From Stomorhina lunata (lineage: Eukaryota; Arthropoda; Insecta; Diptera; Rhiniidae): a stretch of DNA of 64,000 nt. The notes under the pieces are model-generated. The model was given only the letters and a program-made list of their open reading frames with translations. It did not search any database and had not been told where the DNA came from. This document shows, piece by piece, positions 48,836-62,600 of this stretch. Position numbers and translations under genes: made by a program. Positions within the stretch are counted from its first letter, which is position 1; every line of letters starts with the position of its first letter. Location: assembly GCA_933228675.1 (NCBI GenBank), contig OW121744.1, forward strand, positions 19,839,918 through 19,903,917, read 5' to 3'.

Positions 48836-50400
48836 TAAACGAAAAAATAAGAAATTTTAGAAAAATTTCCTATAAAGATAAGAAATTGTTAAAAAACTTC
48901 CTCTAAAAAAAAATAAACTTTTGAAAAAGAAATTTTTGACAAATTTCCAATAAAAATAAGAAAATTTTGAAAAGTTTCTTACAAAAATAAGAAATTTTTG
49001 AAAAAATGCCTATAAAAATAAGAAGTTTTTGAAAGATTTCCTATAAAAATAAGATATTTTTGAAAAATTTCTTATAAACATAAGAAATTTTTGATAAATT
49101 TCCTATAAAAATAAAAAATTTTTGAAAAATTTCTTATAAAAATAATAAATTTTAGAACAATTTACTATAAAAATAAGAAATTTTTGAAAAATTTCCTATA
49201 AAAATAAGAAACTTTTGAAAAGTTTCCTATAAAAATAAGAAATTTTTGAAAAATTTTCTATAAAAATAAGAAATTTTTGAAAAATTTCATAACAAAATAA
49301 GAAAGTTTTTAAAAATTTTCTATAAAAAGAAGAAATTTTTGAAAAATTTTTTATAAAAATAAGAAATTTTTGAAAAAATTCCTATAAAAATAAAAAATTT
49401 TTGAAAAATTTCCTATAAAAATAATAAATTTTTGAAAAATTTACTATAAAAATAAGAAATTTTTTTTAAATTTCCTATAAAAATAAGAAATTTTTGAAAA
49501 ATTTCCTATAAAAAGAAGAAATTTTTGAAAAATTTCCTATAAAAATAAGAAATTTTTGAAAAATTTCCTACAAAAATAAGAAATTTTTGAAAAATTTCAT
49601 AACAAAATTTTTAAAAATTTTCTATAAACAGAAGAAATTTTTGAAAAATTTCTTATAAAAATAAGAAATTTTTGAAAAAATTCCTATAAAAATAAAAAAT
49701 TTTTAAAAAATTTCCTATAAAAATAATAAATTTTAGAAAAATTTCCTATAAAAATAAGAAATTTTTGAAAAATTTCCTATAAAAATAAGAAATTTTTTAA
49801 AAATTTCCTATAAAAATAAGAAATTTTTTAAAAATTTCCTATAAAAATAAGAAATTTTAAATAAATTTCCTATAAAAATAACAAATTTTTGAAAAATTTC
49901 CTATAAAAATAAGAAATTTTTAATAAATTTCCTATAAAAATAAGAAATTTTTGAAAAATTTCCTATAAAAATAAGAAATTTTTTTAAAATTTCCTATAAA
50001 AATAAGAAAATTTTGAATAGTTTCCTATAAAAATAAGAAATTTTTGAAAAAATTCCTATAAAAATAAGAAATTTTTGAAAAAATTTCTATAAAAATAAGA
50101 AATTTTTGAAAAATTTCCTATAAAAATAAGAAATTTTTGAAAAATTTCCTATAAAAATAAGAAATTTTTTAAAAATTTCCTATAAAAATAAGAAATTTTT
50201 TAAAAATTTCCTATAAAAATAAGAAATTTTAAATAAATTTCCTATAAAAATAACAAATTTTTGAAAAATTTCCTATAAAAATAAGAAATTTTTAATAAAT
50301 TTCCTATAAAAATAAGAAATTTTTGAAAAATTTCCTAATAAATTTCCTATAAAAATAACAACTTTTTGAAAAATTTCCTATGAAAAAATAAATTTTTGAA
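48836..50400 (+). repeat. Diverged 31-bp satellite, forward orientation
   Basis: Units of AAGAAATTTTTGAAAAATTT plus CCTATAAAAAT, related to the left-end satellite but mostly with AAGAAA instead of AGGAAA, which makes the palindrome imperfect. Regional sub-blocks are repeated: the 49790-49930 and 50160-50300 stretches share the same series of TTTTTTAAAAA, TTTTAAATAAA and AACAAATTTTT variants, about 365 bp apart. Confidence 0.92.
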
Positions 50401-51215
50401 AAATTTCCTATTTTAATAAGAAATTTTTCAAAAATTTCTTATTTTTATAGGAAATTTTTCAAAAATTTCTTATGGTTAAAGGAAATTTTTAAAAAAATTT
50501 CTTATTTTTATAGGAAATTTTTTAAAAATTTCTTATTTTTATAAGAAATTTTTCAAAAATTTCTTATTTTAATAGGAAATTTTTCAAAAATTTCTTATTT
50601 TTATAGGAAATTTTTTAAAAACTTCTTATTTCTATAGGAAATTTATAAAAAAAATTCTTATTTTTATAGGAAATTTTTAAAAAATTTATTATTTTTATAA
50701 GAAATTTTTAAAAAATTTATTATTTTTATGGGAAATTTTTTAAAAATTTTTTATTTTTATTAGAAATTTGTTTAAAACTTCTTATTTTTATAGGAAATTT
50801 TTTAAAAACTTCTTATTTCTGTAGGAAATTTATAAAAAAATTCTTATTTTTATAGGAAATTTTTCAAAAATTTCTAATTTTAATAGGAATTTTTAAAAAA
50901 TTTCTTGTCTTTATAGGCAATTTTTCAAAAATTTCTTATTTTTAGAGGAAATTGAAAAAAAAAAATTTTTGTATGGGAAATTTTTCGAAAATTTCTTATT
51001 TTTATAGGAAATTTTTTAAAAATCTCTTATTTTTATAGGAAATTTTTTAAAATTTTTTTATTTTTATAACAAATCTTTCAAAAATTTCTTATTTTTATAA
51101 GAAATTTTTCAAAATTTTGTTATTTTTATAGGAAAATTTTCAAAAATTTCTTTTTTTTATAAGAAATTTTTCAAAAATTTTTTATTATTATAGGAAATTT
51201 TTAAAAAATTGTATG
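50401..51215 (-). repeat. Diverged 31-bp satellite, reverse orientation
   Basis: From about 50405 the units become TTTATAGGAAATTTTTCAAA plus AATTTCTTATT, the reverse complement of the preceding block, with no unique spacer. The block decays toward 51215. Confidence 0.92.
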
Positions 51216-52290
51216 AAACTTAAACTAGTACAGGGTATAGTGTAGGGTACAAAATAAAAAGTTAACATGTATAAGTATTAAATAATACTTGGTCATAGTA
51301 TTCGGTAATAACAAAACAAAAAAAAAAAAAACACATTCAACATATGGCAGCGCCACTGAATTAATTACAACGAACTCGTTTGCCTCTTTCGTGTGACCTT
51401 TAAAAAATCTCCACTTAAAGATTTTCATCTTAAGAAAGCGACCGAAAGCGACTGAAAGCGACTCAAACAAAAGTAAAAAGTCAAGAAAAAGAGAGAGTAG
51501 TAATTTTTATGAAAGAGTAAGAGTAACATTGTGACAGTGCAGCAACACTGGTCAACAGTGTTGTTGTAGCGATATAGTTTAATAAATATTAAAATTAATG
51601 AAATCAGTTCAATATTGAGAGTTACTTGTATTAAACGAGTTTTTCTTTTTGGCTTATGGGGAAAGAAATAGGTCACGTTATATTTTTAGTGCCTTTTATA
51701 AATTCCTTTGTTTAAATAAAAAAAAAATGTTTAATCAAAATGATTATATATTAATAACGATAATTTGTTCGATATGAAATTTTGTTCACTGAAAATTTTT
51801 GGTGTAAAAAATTTACCGAATTCTTTAAAATTTTGAATTTATTAGTGCAGGTGTGTTTGATCTTGACCGACTATAATACTAAAATTTCATTCTTTGTTAC
51901 TTTTGTAATTATATTTCTTTTTTTTTTCGTCGCTTATTGTCCATCTAATCTCGTTTTTTTTTTATTTTGTTTAATAAACATTTGTTTGTAAAAGTTGGTT
52001 TAAACTTTTCTTTGTTGGCACTTATGGTCCATCTGTTTTTCGGGATTATGGTCTTAGTTTAGTTTTACTAAGTCCATTTTAGTTTTAGTTTTTATCCTGC
52101 TTATCTTATTACACCACCTTTACATAGGCTCGGTCATGGTCGTTTAGGTTTATGTACTTGTATTTATGTATGTATTTCAATATTTTTGTATTATTTAGAT
52201 AAAGCCAACTGTTATTTTTTAAAAACGAAAATATGTAAGTTTTTAGACACCCTACTAAAATGAAAATTGATTCATATTAAAAATAAATAA
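51216..52290. other. Unique island
   Basis: No gene was recognised. A GC-richer part at about 51340-51440 contains GGCAGCGCCACTGAATTAAT and a tandem AGCGACTGAAAGCGACT motif at 51437-51462. Overlapping minus-strand open frames at 51225-51676 show no recognisable domain. Confidence 0.5.
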
Positions 52291-52294
52291 TAAA

Positions 52295-54430
52295 ACAAAA
52301 AATTTTTAGAACAAAAAATTTTTATAACAAAAAAATTTTTATGAAAAAATTTTATAACTAAAAATTTTTATATAAACAATTTTTATAACGAAAAAATTTT
52401 CTATAAAAAAAAATTTTCGATAGAAAAATTTTATATATAAAAAGGTTTACAACGAAAAAACTTCGATAGAAAAATTTTTAAAACAAAAATTTTTTATAGA
52501 AAAATTTTTATAATAAAAATTTTCTAAAAAAGTTTTAACAGTGAAAAATTTTCTGAAAAAATTTGTTTAACGAAAAATTTTCTATAAAAAATTTTTCTAA
52601 CCAAAAGTTTTGTATAGAAAAATTTTTTTAACGAAAAATTTTCTATAGAAATTTTTTTTTAAAAAAATTTTCTATAGAAAAAATTTCTAAAAAAAAAATT
52701 TCTATATAGAAATTCTTTTAAATTATTCTATACAAAATTTTTTTTAAGAAAAATTTTTTGAACGAAAAATGTTTTATAAAATTGTTTTTTTTTAAATTTT
52801 TTTACGAAAAATTTTCTATAAAAATTTTTCTTTTACGAAAAATTTTCTATAAAAAAAAAAAATTTTTTACCGAAAAATTTTCTATAGAAAATTTTTTTTA
52901 ACGAAAAATTTTGTATAAAAAAATTTCTATAAAAATAATAATTTTCTATACAAAATTTTTTTTGCGAAAAATTTTCTGTAGAAAAATATTTATAACGAAA
53001 AATTTTCTATAGAAAAAATTTTACAACGAAAATTTCAATAGAAAAATGTTTTTAACGAAAAATGTTCCATAGACAAATTTTTTTTAACTAAAAATTTTCT
53101 ATAGATAATTTTTTTTAACGAAAAATTGTCTATAAAAATATTTTTTTTTAACGAAAAATTTTTTATAGAAAATTTTTCGTTAAAAAATTTTTCTATATAA
53201 AATTTTTCGTTATAAAAAATGTTCTATACAAAATTTTTCGTTAAAAAAAATTTTCTATAGAAAAATTTTTTTAACGAAAAATTTTCGTTAAAAAAAATAT
53301 ACAAATGTACAAAAGTTCTATAAAAATTTTCTATAGAAAAATTTTTTTAACGAAAAATTTTCTATAGAAAAATTTTTTTAACGAAAAATTTTCTATAGAA
53401 AAATTTTTTTAACGAAAAATTTTCTATAGAAAAATTTTTTTAACGAAAAATTTTCTATAGAAAAATTTTTTTAACGAAAAATTTTCTATAGAAAAATTTT
53501 TTTAACGAAAAATTTTCTATAGAAAAAATTTTTTAACGAAAAATTTTCTATAGAAAAATTTTTTTAACGAAAAATTTTCTATAGAAATTTTTTTTTAACG
53601 AAAAATTTTCTATAGAAATTTTTTTTTAACGAAAAATTTTCTATAGAAAATTTTTTTTTAACGAAAAATTTTCTATAGAAAATTTTTTTTTAACGAAAAA
53701 TTTTCTATAGAAAAATTTTTTTAAACGAAAAATTTTCTATAGAAAAATTTTTTTAACGAAAAATTTTCTATAGAAATTTTTTTTTTAACGAAAAATTTTC
53801 TATAGAAAAATTTTTTTTTAACGAAAAATTTTCTATAGAAATTCTTTTTTTTAACGAAAAATTTTCTATAAAAAAATTTTTTTTTAACGAAAAATTTTCT
53901 ATAGAAAAATTTTTTTTTAACGAAAAATTTTCTATAGAAAATTTTTTTTAACGAAAAATTTTCTATAGAAAAAATTTTTTTAACGAAAAATTTTCTATAG
54001 AAAAAATTTTTTTAACGAAAAATTTTCTATAGAAAAATTTTTGTTTAACGAAAAATTTTCTATAGAAAATTTTTTTTTTAACGAAAAATTTTCTATAGAA
54101 AATTTTTTTTTAACGAAAAATTTTCTATAGAAAAATTTTTTTAACGAAAAATTTTCTATAGAAAAATTTTTTAACGAAAAGTTTTCTATAGAAAAATTTT
54201 TTTAACGAAAATTTTTCTATCGAAAAATTTTTTGAACGAAAAATTTTCTATAGAAATTTTTTTTTAAAGAAAAATTTTCTATAGAAAAATTTTTTTAACG
54301 AAAAATTTCAATAGAAAATTTTTTTTAACGAAAAAATTTCTATAGAAAATTTTTTTTAAAGAAAAATTTTTTTTAACGAAAATTTTTTTTAACGAAAAAT
54401 TTTCTACAGAAAAATTTTTTTAACAACTTT
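52295..54430 (+). repeat. AT satellite, AACG-oriented block
   Basis: Diverged at 52295-53330, then well homogenised 31-bp units (TTTTTTTAACGAAAAATTTT, CTATAGAAAAA) at 53330-54240. T-run lengths vary between copies. A short reversed stretch (TTTTTCGTTAAAAAATTTTTC) lies at about 53165-53250. Confidence 0.92.
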
Positions 54431-55100
54431 TAATTATAGGAGGTTCCTATTTTATTAACTTTTCTAATAATATGCCTACAAACACGCACTTGCATGCATA
54501 TAAAATAGTCCATAAATATGAACAATATTTTAATTAAATTACATTTGTTTGTTGTTCTTATTGTCTTTGCTTTTGTTGTTTTGTTTCTCTGTGAAAATCT
54601 ATGAACTCCGTCCGTCTGTCTGCCCCTGGTTTATTTTCCATTCAGTTAAATTTAGTTGTAGTTTTCAGCTTTTGTTGTATTTTGCCATTATTGTTATAAT
54701 TATTTCATTTTTTTTGTATTTTTGGTTTGAATGTTTTCTTCTTTCTTTGTAAGTCTTTCTCTCTTTTGTTTCAAATCCACATTTTTTTTTTGCATTTTGC
54801 CACATTTAATATAATATAATTTAACATAGTTTTAATTAATGCAGTTGCCATTTGCTTAGTTTTGTTAGTTTGTCAGATCGTCCGTCCTTCTGTCTGTCTT
54901 TCGGTTTTTTATTTCTTTTGTTTAGGTTTTACAATTGTAAAAGTATTTTATTCAATTTGTGCAGCAAAAGATAAAATCAGTTGGAAAATGTTTTAAAAGG
55001 ATTATTTTTTTTGGCTTTTGCTAAATACATTTTATAATTTTTTGCGCAATATCTATGTTTTCTTATATTAAAGACAATTTTTCGACATAAAAATTGTAAA
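54431..55100. other. Unique pyrimidine-rich island
   Basis: T-rich with CCGTCTGTCTG-type words at 54605-54625 and 54880-54900, as often seen in long fly introns. A 67-codon open frame at 54549-54752 is low-complexity and unsupported. Confidence 0.45.
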
Positions 55101-58100
55101 CTTGAAAATTTTTTCATAGAAAATTTTATGGTATAGAATTGTTTTTGATATTAAAATTTAGGCATAAGTGTATTGCACTAGGATTCCAATATTTTATAAT
55201 TATAAACATTTTTAAGTTTAAAATTTTTATACTAAAAAAAATTTCTATACTAAAATTTTTATAGTAAAAATTTTTCTGTACAAAATTCCTTTTAGTAAAA
55301 AATTTTCAATTGAAAAATTTTTGTATTAAAACATTTTCTATAGAAAAATTTATGTAATAACAAATTTTCTACAGAAAAATCTTTATAATAAAAAGTTTTC
55401 TTTAGAAAAATTTCATACTAAAAAATTTTCTATACAAAAATTTTTGCACTAAAAAATTTTCTATAGAAAAACCTTTATACCGAAAAAAATTTTATAGCAA
55501 AAAATTTTCTATTGAAAATAGTAAAAAATTTTCTGTGGAAAATTATGTGTAGTTAAAAATTTTCTATAGTTAAAAAATTTTTTTAAGAAATTTTCAATAG
55601 TAAAAAATTTTCTATAGGAAATTTTTAATAGTAAAATTTTCTATAGAAAATTTTTAATAGTAAAATCTTTTCTATGGAAATTCTTTTCTATGGAAAATTT
55701 AGAAAAATATAAATATAAACATTTTTATAGAAAAATTTTCGGTAAAAAAATTTTTTGTAGAAAATTTTTTGGTAAAAAAATTTTTTGTAGAAAATTTTTC
55801 GGTAAAAAAATTTTTTGTAGAAAATTTTTCGGTAAAATAATTTTTTGTAGAAAATTTTTCGGTAAAAAAATTTTTTATAGTAAAAAATTCGGTATAAAAA
55901 TTTTCGGTATAAAAATATTTATTGAAAAGTTTTTGATATTAATATTTTTGATTGAAAAATTTTATAGAAAAATGTTTGATATTAAATTTGTAGAAAAATT
56001 GTTGGTATTAAAATTGTTTAAAGAAAATTTTTCAATAAAAAAATTTGCCAAAAAAAAAATTTTTAGAAAAATTTTCGGTATTAAAATTTTTATGAAAAAA
56101 TTTTTAGTATAAAATATTTTTATAAAAAATTTTCGGTATAAATTTTTTCTATAGAAAATTTTTCGGTATAATTTTTTTTATAGAAAAATTTTCGGTATAC
56201 AATTTTTATAGAAAAATTTTCGATATAAAAATTTGTATTGAAAAAATTTTCAATGTAGAAAAATTGTCGAAGTAAAACCAAACAATTTTCGATATAAAAA
56301 TTTTTATATAGAAATTTTCGGTATAAACATTTTTATAGAAAAATTTTCGGTATAAAAATTTTTATATAACATTTTTTATGGAAAATTTTTCTGTAAAAAA
56401 TTTTTAAGGAAAAATTTTTAATATAAAATTTTTTATAGAAAAATTTTCGATATAAAAATTTTTATAGAAAAATCGGAGTGAAAAATTTTATAGAAAATTT
56501 TTTTCGATACAAACATTTTTTGTAGAAAAATTGTCGGTATGAAAATTTTTTTAGAAAAATTTTCAGTATAAAAATTTTTATAGAAAAATCAAAATTTTTA
56601 TAGAAAATTTTTAGGTATACAATTTTGATCGAAAAATTTTAGGTATAAAAATAATTATAGAAAAAATTTTGGTATAAAATTTTTGATAGAAACATTTTTG
56701 GTATAAAATTTTTTATCGAAAAATTTTCGATACGAAAATTTCGGTGGAAAAAATTTTTATAGAAAAATTTTCGGTATAAAATTTTTAACGAAAAATTTTT
56801 GGTATAAAATTTTTAACGAAAAATTTTCGGTATAAAATTTTTAACGAAAAATTTTCGGTATAAAATTTTTATAGAAAAATTTTAGGTATAAAATTTTTAT
56901 AGAAAAATTTTCGGTATAAAATTTTTATAGAAAAATTTTCGGTATAAAATTTTTATAGAAAAATTTTCGGTATAAAATTTTTATAGAAAAATTTTAGGTA
57001 TAAAATTTTTATAGAAAAATTTTAGGTATAAAATTTTTATAGAAAAATTTTAGGTATAAAATTTTTATAGAAAAATTTTCGGTATAAAATTTTTATAGAA
57101 AAATTTTCGGTATAAAATTTTTATAGAAAAATTTTCGGTATAAAATTTTTATAGAAAAATTTTCGGTATAAAATTTTTATAGAAAAATTTTCGGTATAAA
57201 ATTTTTATAGAAAAATTTTTGGTATAACATTTTTATAGAAAAATTTTCGGTATAAAATTTTTATAGAAAAATTTTCGGTATAAAATTTTTATAGAAAAAT
57301 TTTCGGTATAAAATTTTTATAGAAAAATTTTCGGTATAAAATTTTTATAGAAAAATTTTCGGTATAAAATTTTTATAGAAAAATTTTCGGTATAAAATTT
57401 TTATAGAAAAATTTTCGGTATAAAATTTTTATAGAAAAATTTTCGGTATAAAATTTTTATAGAAAAATTTTCGGTATAAAATTTTTATAGAAAAATTTTC
57501 GGTATAAAATTTTTATAGAAAAATTTTCGGTATAAAATTTTTATAGAAAAATTTTCGGTATAAAATTTTTATAGAAAAATTTTCGGTATAAAGTTTTTAT
57601 AGAAAAATTTTCGGTATAAAGTTTTTATAGAAAAATTTTCGGTATAAAATTTTTATAGAAAAATTTTCGGTATAAAATTTTTATAGAAAAATTTTCGGTA
57701 CAAACATTTTTGAACATTTTCTGTATAAAAATTGTCTGTATACAAATTTTTATAGAAATGGTTTCGGTAAACAAATTTTTTATAGAAACATTTTCGTTAC
57801 AAAATTTTCTAGTATTAATGTTTCTATAAAACAATTATCGGTATGAAAATTTGTATAAAAAAATTTTCGGTATAAAAATTTTTAAAGAAAAATTTTTGGT
57901 CTTAAAATTTTTAAAGAAAAATTTATAATATAAAAATTTTTATACCGAAAATTTTTCTATAAAAATGTTTATACTTAAAATTTTCTATACCGAAAACTAT
58001 TCTATAAAAAATTGTTATGGAATAATGTTCGGCATAAAAATTTTTATACTATAAATTTTTCTTTAAAAGTTTTTATACCGAAAAATTTTTGAAAAGAAAT

Positions 58101-58395
58101 TTTGGCGTGAAAATTTTAATTGGAAAAATTTCAGTCAAAAATTTTTATGGAAAAAGTTTTGGTATAAACATTTTGAAAAAAAAAAAAAAAATTTTAGGTA
58201 TAAACATTTTTTTTATATACAAATTTTCGGTATAAAATTTTTATGTAAACATTTTTTTCGGTATAAAAATTTTTTATAGAAAAAATTTTCGCTATAAAAA
58301 TATTTTGTTAAAAATTTTTCGTTATCAAAATTTTGTACAAAAAAGTTTTCATAGAAAAAGTTGGTTTAAAAATCTATTATGGAATTCTTTTAGTA
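55101..58395 (+). repeat. 28-bp AT satellite (GGTATAAAATTTTTATAGAAAAATTTTC)
   Basis: Diverged copies from 55101, then near-identical 28-bp units at 56760-57690 (about 33 copies, G[GA]TATAAAATTTTTATAG plus AAAAATTTTC), decaying again to 58395. Variant TTTTAGGTATAAAA units cluster at 56880 and 56990-57060. A run of 30-bp GTAGAAAATTTTTCGGTAAA units at 55750-55870 gives a spurious 140-codon frame. Confidence 0.93.
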
Positions 58396-59629
58396 CAAAA
58401 AATTTTGCTTTGATGTCAGTCTGTCGGTCCTGACTTAAAACTATAACTAATAAACAAATAAAATTTAACCACCAACAAAGTGGTCGAAATTTCTAACAAA
58501 ACTCCATGTTTTATGATTATACATAATTATTGTATTATTTTCGATCACTTTCCTTCAATCCTGTCTTTACGATTTAATCATAAATTGACTTCCTCATTTA
58601 CAAATATTTTTAGGCATTAACCCCAAATGCAGTGGAAAGCGAACAAACAATGTTTCCAATAAAAAATATTAAAGAAGGAAATATACGAGAGACATTGAAA
58701 CAAACATTAATATTTAACATAATCTTAAATTATGGCATAAATACAACAACAACAAAAAAACGAAAAATGGTAAAAAATTAAAACTGAAAATAACAGCCAG
58801 TCAGCCCTACAAGCTGCGGAAATAAACACAAATTTGCAACATGAAGTACTTTCACTTCCATTAGCCAAATAAGTGCCACACAAAAAACCATAAACAATAT
58901 AATGTTGCAACATCTAATATTTAGGAGTAGTACCACCAAGACAGACAGACAGATAGGCGACCTGACTAACTGCCCAGCTGACATTCATTGAAAGACAAAG
59001 GCTTAAAAGGAAACCAACAACTGTTTCTTTGAGTATCTTAAATTAATTTTGATTTTTTTTTCTTTTTAAATAAATCCTTGCAGCCATTTTTGGTTATTAA
59101 TAATTGTATTATTTTTTGTATTTATTCAAGTGTAACATATTTTTGGAAAATTATTTTAATTTATTTTCTTTTGTTAATAAGTTATACTGACTCTATGTTT
59201 CTTCCATAAGAAATTTTTTGTTACCAACTGAAACTCCTCCCAACTCAACTCAAAGTATGAGGTAATACCCCAATTGCAGCTAAAGAAACCAATTTTTGGT
59301 TGCATCCAACAGGTAGATTTTGAAGTTTTCATATACATACAACAAGTTTTTTGTTTTCGTTTTACCCACAACATCAGTCACTCAGTCAGTAGATTTTTGT
59401 ACTTATTTTTTTTACTGTAAGAAAAAAACTCGTTAATATCAGAAATGAATGAAAACTGCTATAAGTCAGGTTGTAGCTAAATTTGTGCGATTTTTTCGTT
59501 TTCATTTAGGCCACAAGCAAATGTTTTTCAGGAATTTAGCCTTCAACATGTGGAACAAAAATTAACTTAAAATGGAATATTCAAAATTTTGTGCGTCCAA
59601 ATAGTCTATTTTTAAAAAATTTAAAGGAA
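58396..59629. other. Unique island
   Basis: No supportable gene. Minus-strand open frames at 58725-58984 and 59174-59374 lack domains and splice context. The island contains a (CAGA)n-like stretch at 58940-58952 and CAGTCAGTCAG at 59380. The right edge degenerates into the 31-bp satellite. Confidence 0.5.
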
Positions 59630-62600
59630 ATTTTTCAAAAAATTTCAAAATTTGAATGGAAACTTTTTCAAAAATTTTTCATTTTTATAGGAAATTTTTC
59701 AAAAATCTTTAATTTTATAAGAAATTTTTAAAAAATTTCTTATATTTATAAGAATTTCCTATTTTTATAGGAATTTTTTTCAAAAATTTCCTATTTTATA
59801 GGAAATTTTTCAAAAATTTCCTATTTTTATAGGAAATTTTTCAAAAATTTCCTATTTTTATAGGAAATTTTTCAAAAATTTCCTATTTTTATAGGAAATT
59901 TTTCAAAAATTTCCTATTTTTATAAGAAACTTTTCAAAAATTTCCTATTTTTATAGGAAATTTTTCAAAAATTTCCTATTTTTATAGGAAATTTTTCAAA
60001 AATTTCCTATTTTTATAGGAAATTTTTCAAAAATTTCCTATTTTTATAGGAAATTTTTCAAAAATTTCCTATTTTTATAGGAAATTTTTCAAAAATTTCC
60101 TATTTTTATAGGAAATTTTTCAAAAATTTCCTATTTTTATAGGAAATTTTTCAAAAATTTCCTATTTTTATAGGAAATTTTTCAAAAATTTCCTATTTTT
60201 ATAGGAAATTTTTCAAAAATTTCCTATTTTTATAGGAAATTTTTCAAAAATTTCCTATTTTTATAGGAAATTTTTCAAAAATTTCCTATTTTTATAGGAA
60301 ATTTTTCAAAAATTTCCTATTTTTATAGGAAATTTTTCAAAAATTTCCTATTTTTATAGGAAATTTTTCAAAAATTTCCTATTTTTATAGGAAATTTTTC
60401 AAAAATTTCCTATTTTTATAGGAAATTTTTCAAAAATTTCCTATTTTTATAGGAAATTTTTCAAAAATTTCCTATTTTTATAGGAAATTTTTCAAAAATT
60501 TCCTATTTTTATAGGAAATTTTTCAAAAATTTCCTATTTTTATAGGAAATTTTTCAAAAATTTCCTATTTTTATAGGAAATTTTTCAAAAATTTCCTATT
60601 TTTATAGGAAATTTTTCAAAAATTTCCTATTTTTATAGGAAATTTTTCAAAAATTTCCTATTTTTATAGGAAATTTTTCAAAAATTTCCTATTTTTATAG
60701 GAAATTTTTCAAAAATTTCCTATTTTTATAGGAAATTTTTCAAAAATTTCCTATTTTTATAGGAAATTTTTCAAAAATTTCCTATTTTTATAGGAAATTT
60801 TTCAAAAATTTCCTATTTTTATAGGAAATTTTTCAAAAATTTCCTATTTTTATAGGAAATTTTTCAAAAATTTCCTATTTTTATAGGAAATTTTTCAAAA
60901 ATTTCCTATTTTTATAGGAAATTTTTCAAAAATTTCCTATTTTTATAGGAAATTTTTCAAAAATTTCCTATTTTTATAGGAAATTTTTCAAAAATTTCCT
61001 ATTTTTATAGGAAATTTTTCAAAAATTTCCTATTTTTATAGGAAATTTTTCAAAAATTTCCTATTTTTATAGGAAATTTTTCAAAAAGTTTCCTATTTTT
61101 ATAGGAAATTTTTCAAAAATTTCCTATTTTTATAGGAAATTTTTCAAAAATTTCCTACTTTTTATAGGAAATTTTTCAAAAATTTCCTATTTTTATAGGA
61201 AATTTTTCAAAAATTTCCTATTTTTATAGGAAATTTTTCAAAAATTTCCTATTTTTATAGGAAATTTTTCAAAAATTTCCTATTTTTATAGGAAATTTTT
61301 CAAAAATTTCCTATTTTTATAGGAAATTTTTCAAAAATTTCCTATTTTTATAGGAAATTTTTCAAAAATTTCCTATTTTTATAGGAAATTTTTCAAAAAT
61401 TTCCTATTTTTATAGGAAATTTTTCAAAAATTTCCTATTTTTATAGGAAATTTTTCAAAAATTTCCTATTTTTATAGGAAATTTTTCAAAAATTTCCTAT
61501 TTTTATAGGAAATTTTTCAAAAATTTCCTATTTTTATAGGAAATTTTTCAAAAATTTCCTATTTTTATAGGAAATTTTTCAAAAATTTCCTATTTTTATA
61601 GGAAATTTTTCAAAAATTTCCTATTTTTATAGGAAATTTTTCAAAAATTTCCTATTTTTATAGGAAATTTTTCAAAAATTTCCTATTTTTATAGGAAATT
61701 TTTCAAAAATTTCCTATTTTTATAGGAAATTTTTCAAAAATTTCCTATTTTTATAGGAAATTTTTCAAAAATTTCCTATTTTTATAGGAAATTTTTCAAA
61801 AATTTCCTATTTTTATAGGAAATTTTTCAAAAATTTCCTATTTTTATAGGAAATTTTTCAAAAATTTCCTATTTTTATAGGAAATTTTTCAAAAATTTCC
61901 TATTTTTATAGGAAATTTTTCAAAAATTTCCTATTTTATTAATTTTTCAAAAATTTCCTATTTTTATAGGAAATTTTTCAAAAATTTCCTATTTTTATAG
62001 GAAATTTTTCAAAAATTTCCTATTTTTATAGGAAATTTTTCAAAAATTTCCTATTTTTATAGGAAATTTTTCAAAAATTTCCTATTTTTATAGGAAATTT
62101 TTCAAAAATTTCCTATTTTTATAGGAAATTTTTCAAAAATTTCCTATTTTTATAGGAAATTTTTCAAAAATTTCCTATTTTTATAGGAAATTTTTCAAAA
62201 ATTTCCTATTTTTATAGGAAATTTTTCAAAAATTTCCTATTTTTATAGGAAATTTTTCAAAAATTTCCTATTTTTATAGGAAATTTTTTCAAAAATTTCC
62301 TATTTTTATAGGAAATTTTTCAAAAATTTCCTATTTTTATAGGAAATTTTTCAAAAATTTCCTATTTTTATAGGAAATTTTTCAAAAATTTCCTATTTTT
62401 ATAGGAAATTTTTCAAAAATTTCCTATTTTTATAGGAAATTTTTCAAAAATTTCCTATTTTTATAGGAAATTTTTCAAAAATTTCCTATTTTTATAGGAA
62501 ATTTTTCAAAAATTTCCTATTTTTATAGGAAATTTTTCAAAAATTTCCTATTTTTATAGGAAATTTTTCAAAAATTTCCTATTTTTATAGGAAATTTTTC

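Noticed and set aside
51225..51470. Possible upstream sodium-channel exon on the minus strand (frame with FKGHTKEANEF)
   Set aside because: Only superficial similarity to the expected FRPFTRES segment. The surrounding residues do not fit, and no suitable phase-matched donor was identified.
55690..56112. 140-codon Lys/Phe-rich open frame
   Set aside because: It is a run of 30-bp satellite units lacking stops in one frame.
58725..58984. Minus-strand frames with hydrophobic, Cys-rich translation
   Set aside because: Includes a CTGTCTGTCTG simple repeat and has no splice-supported structure. Looks like intron sequence.
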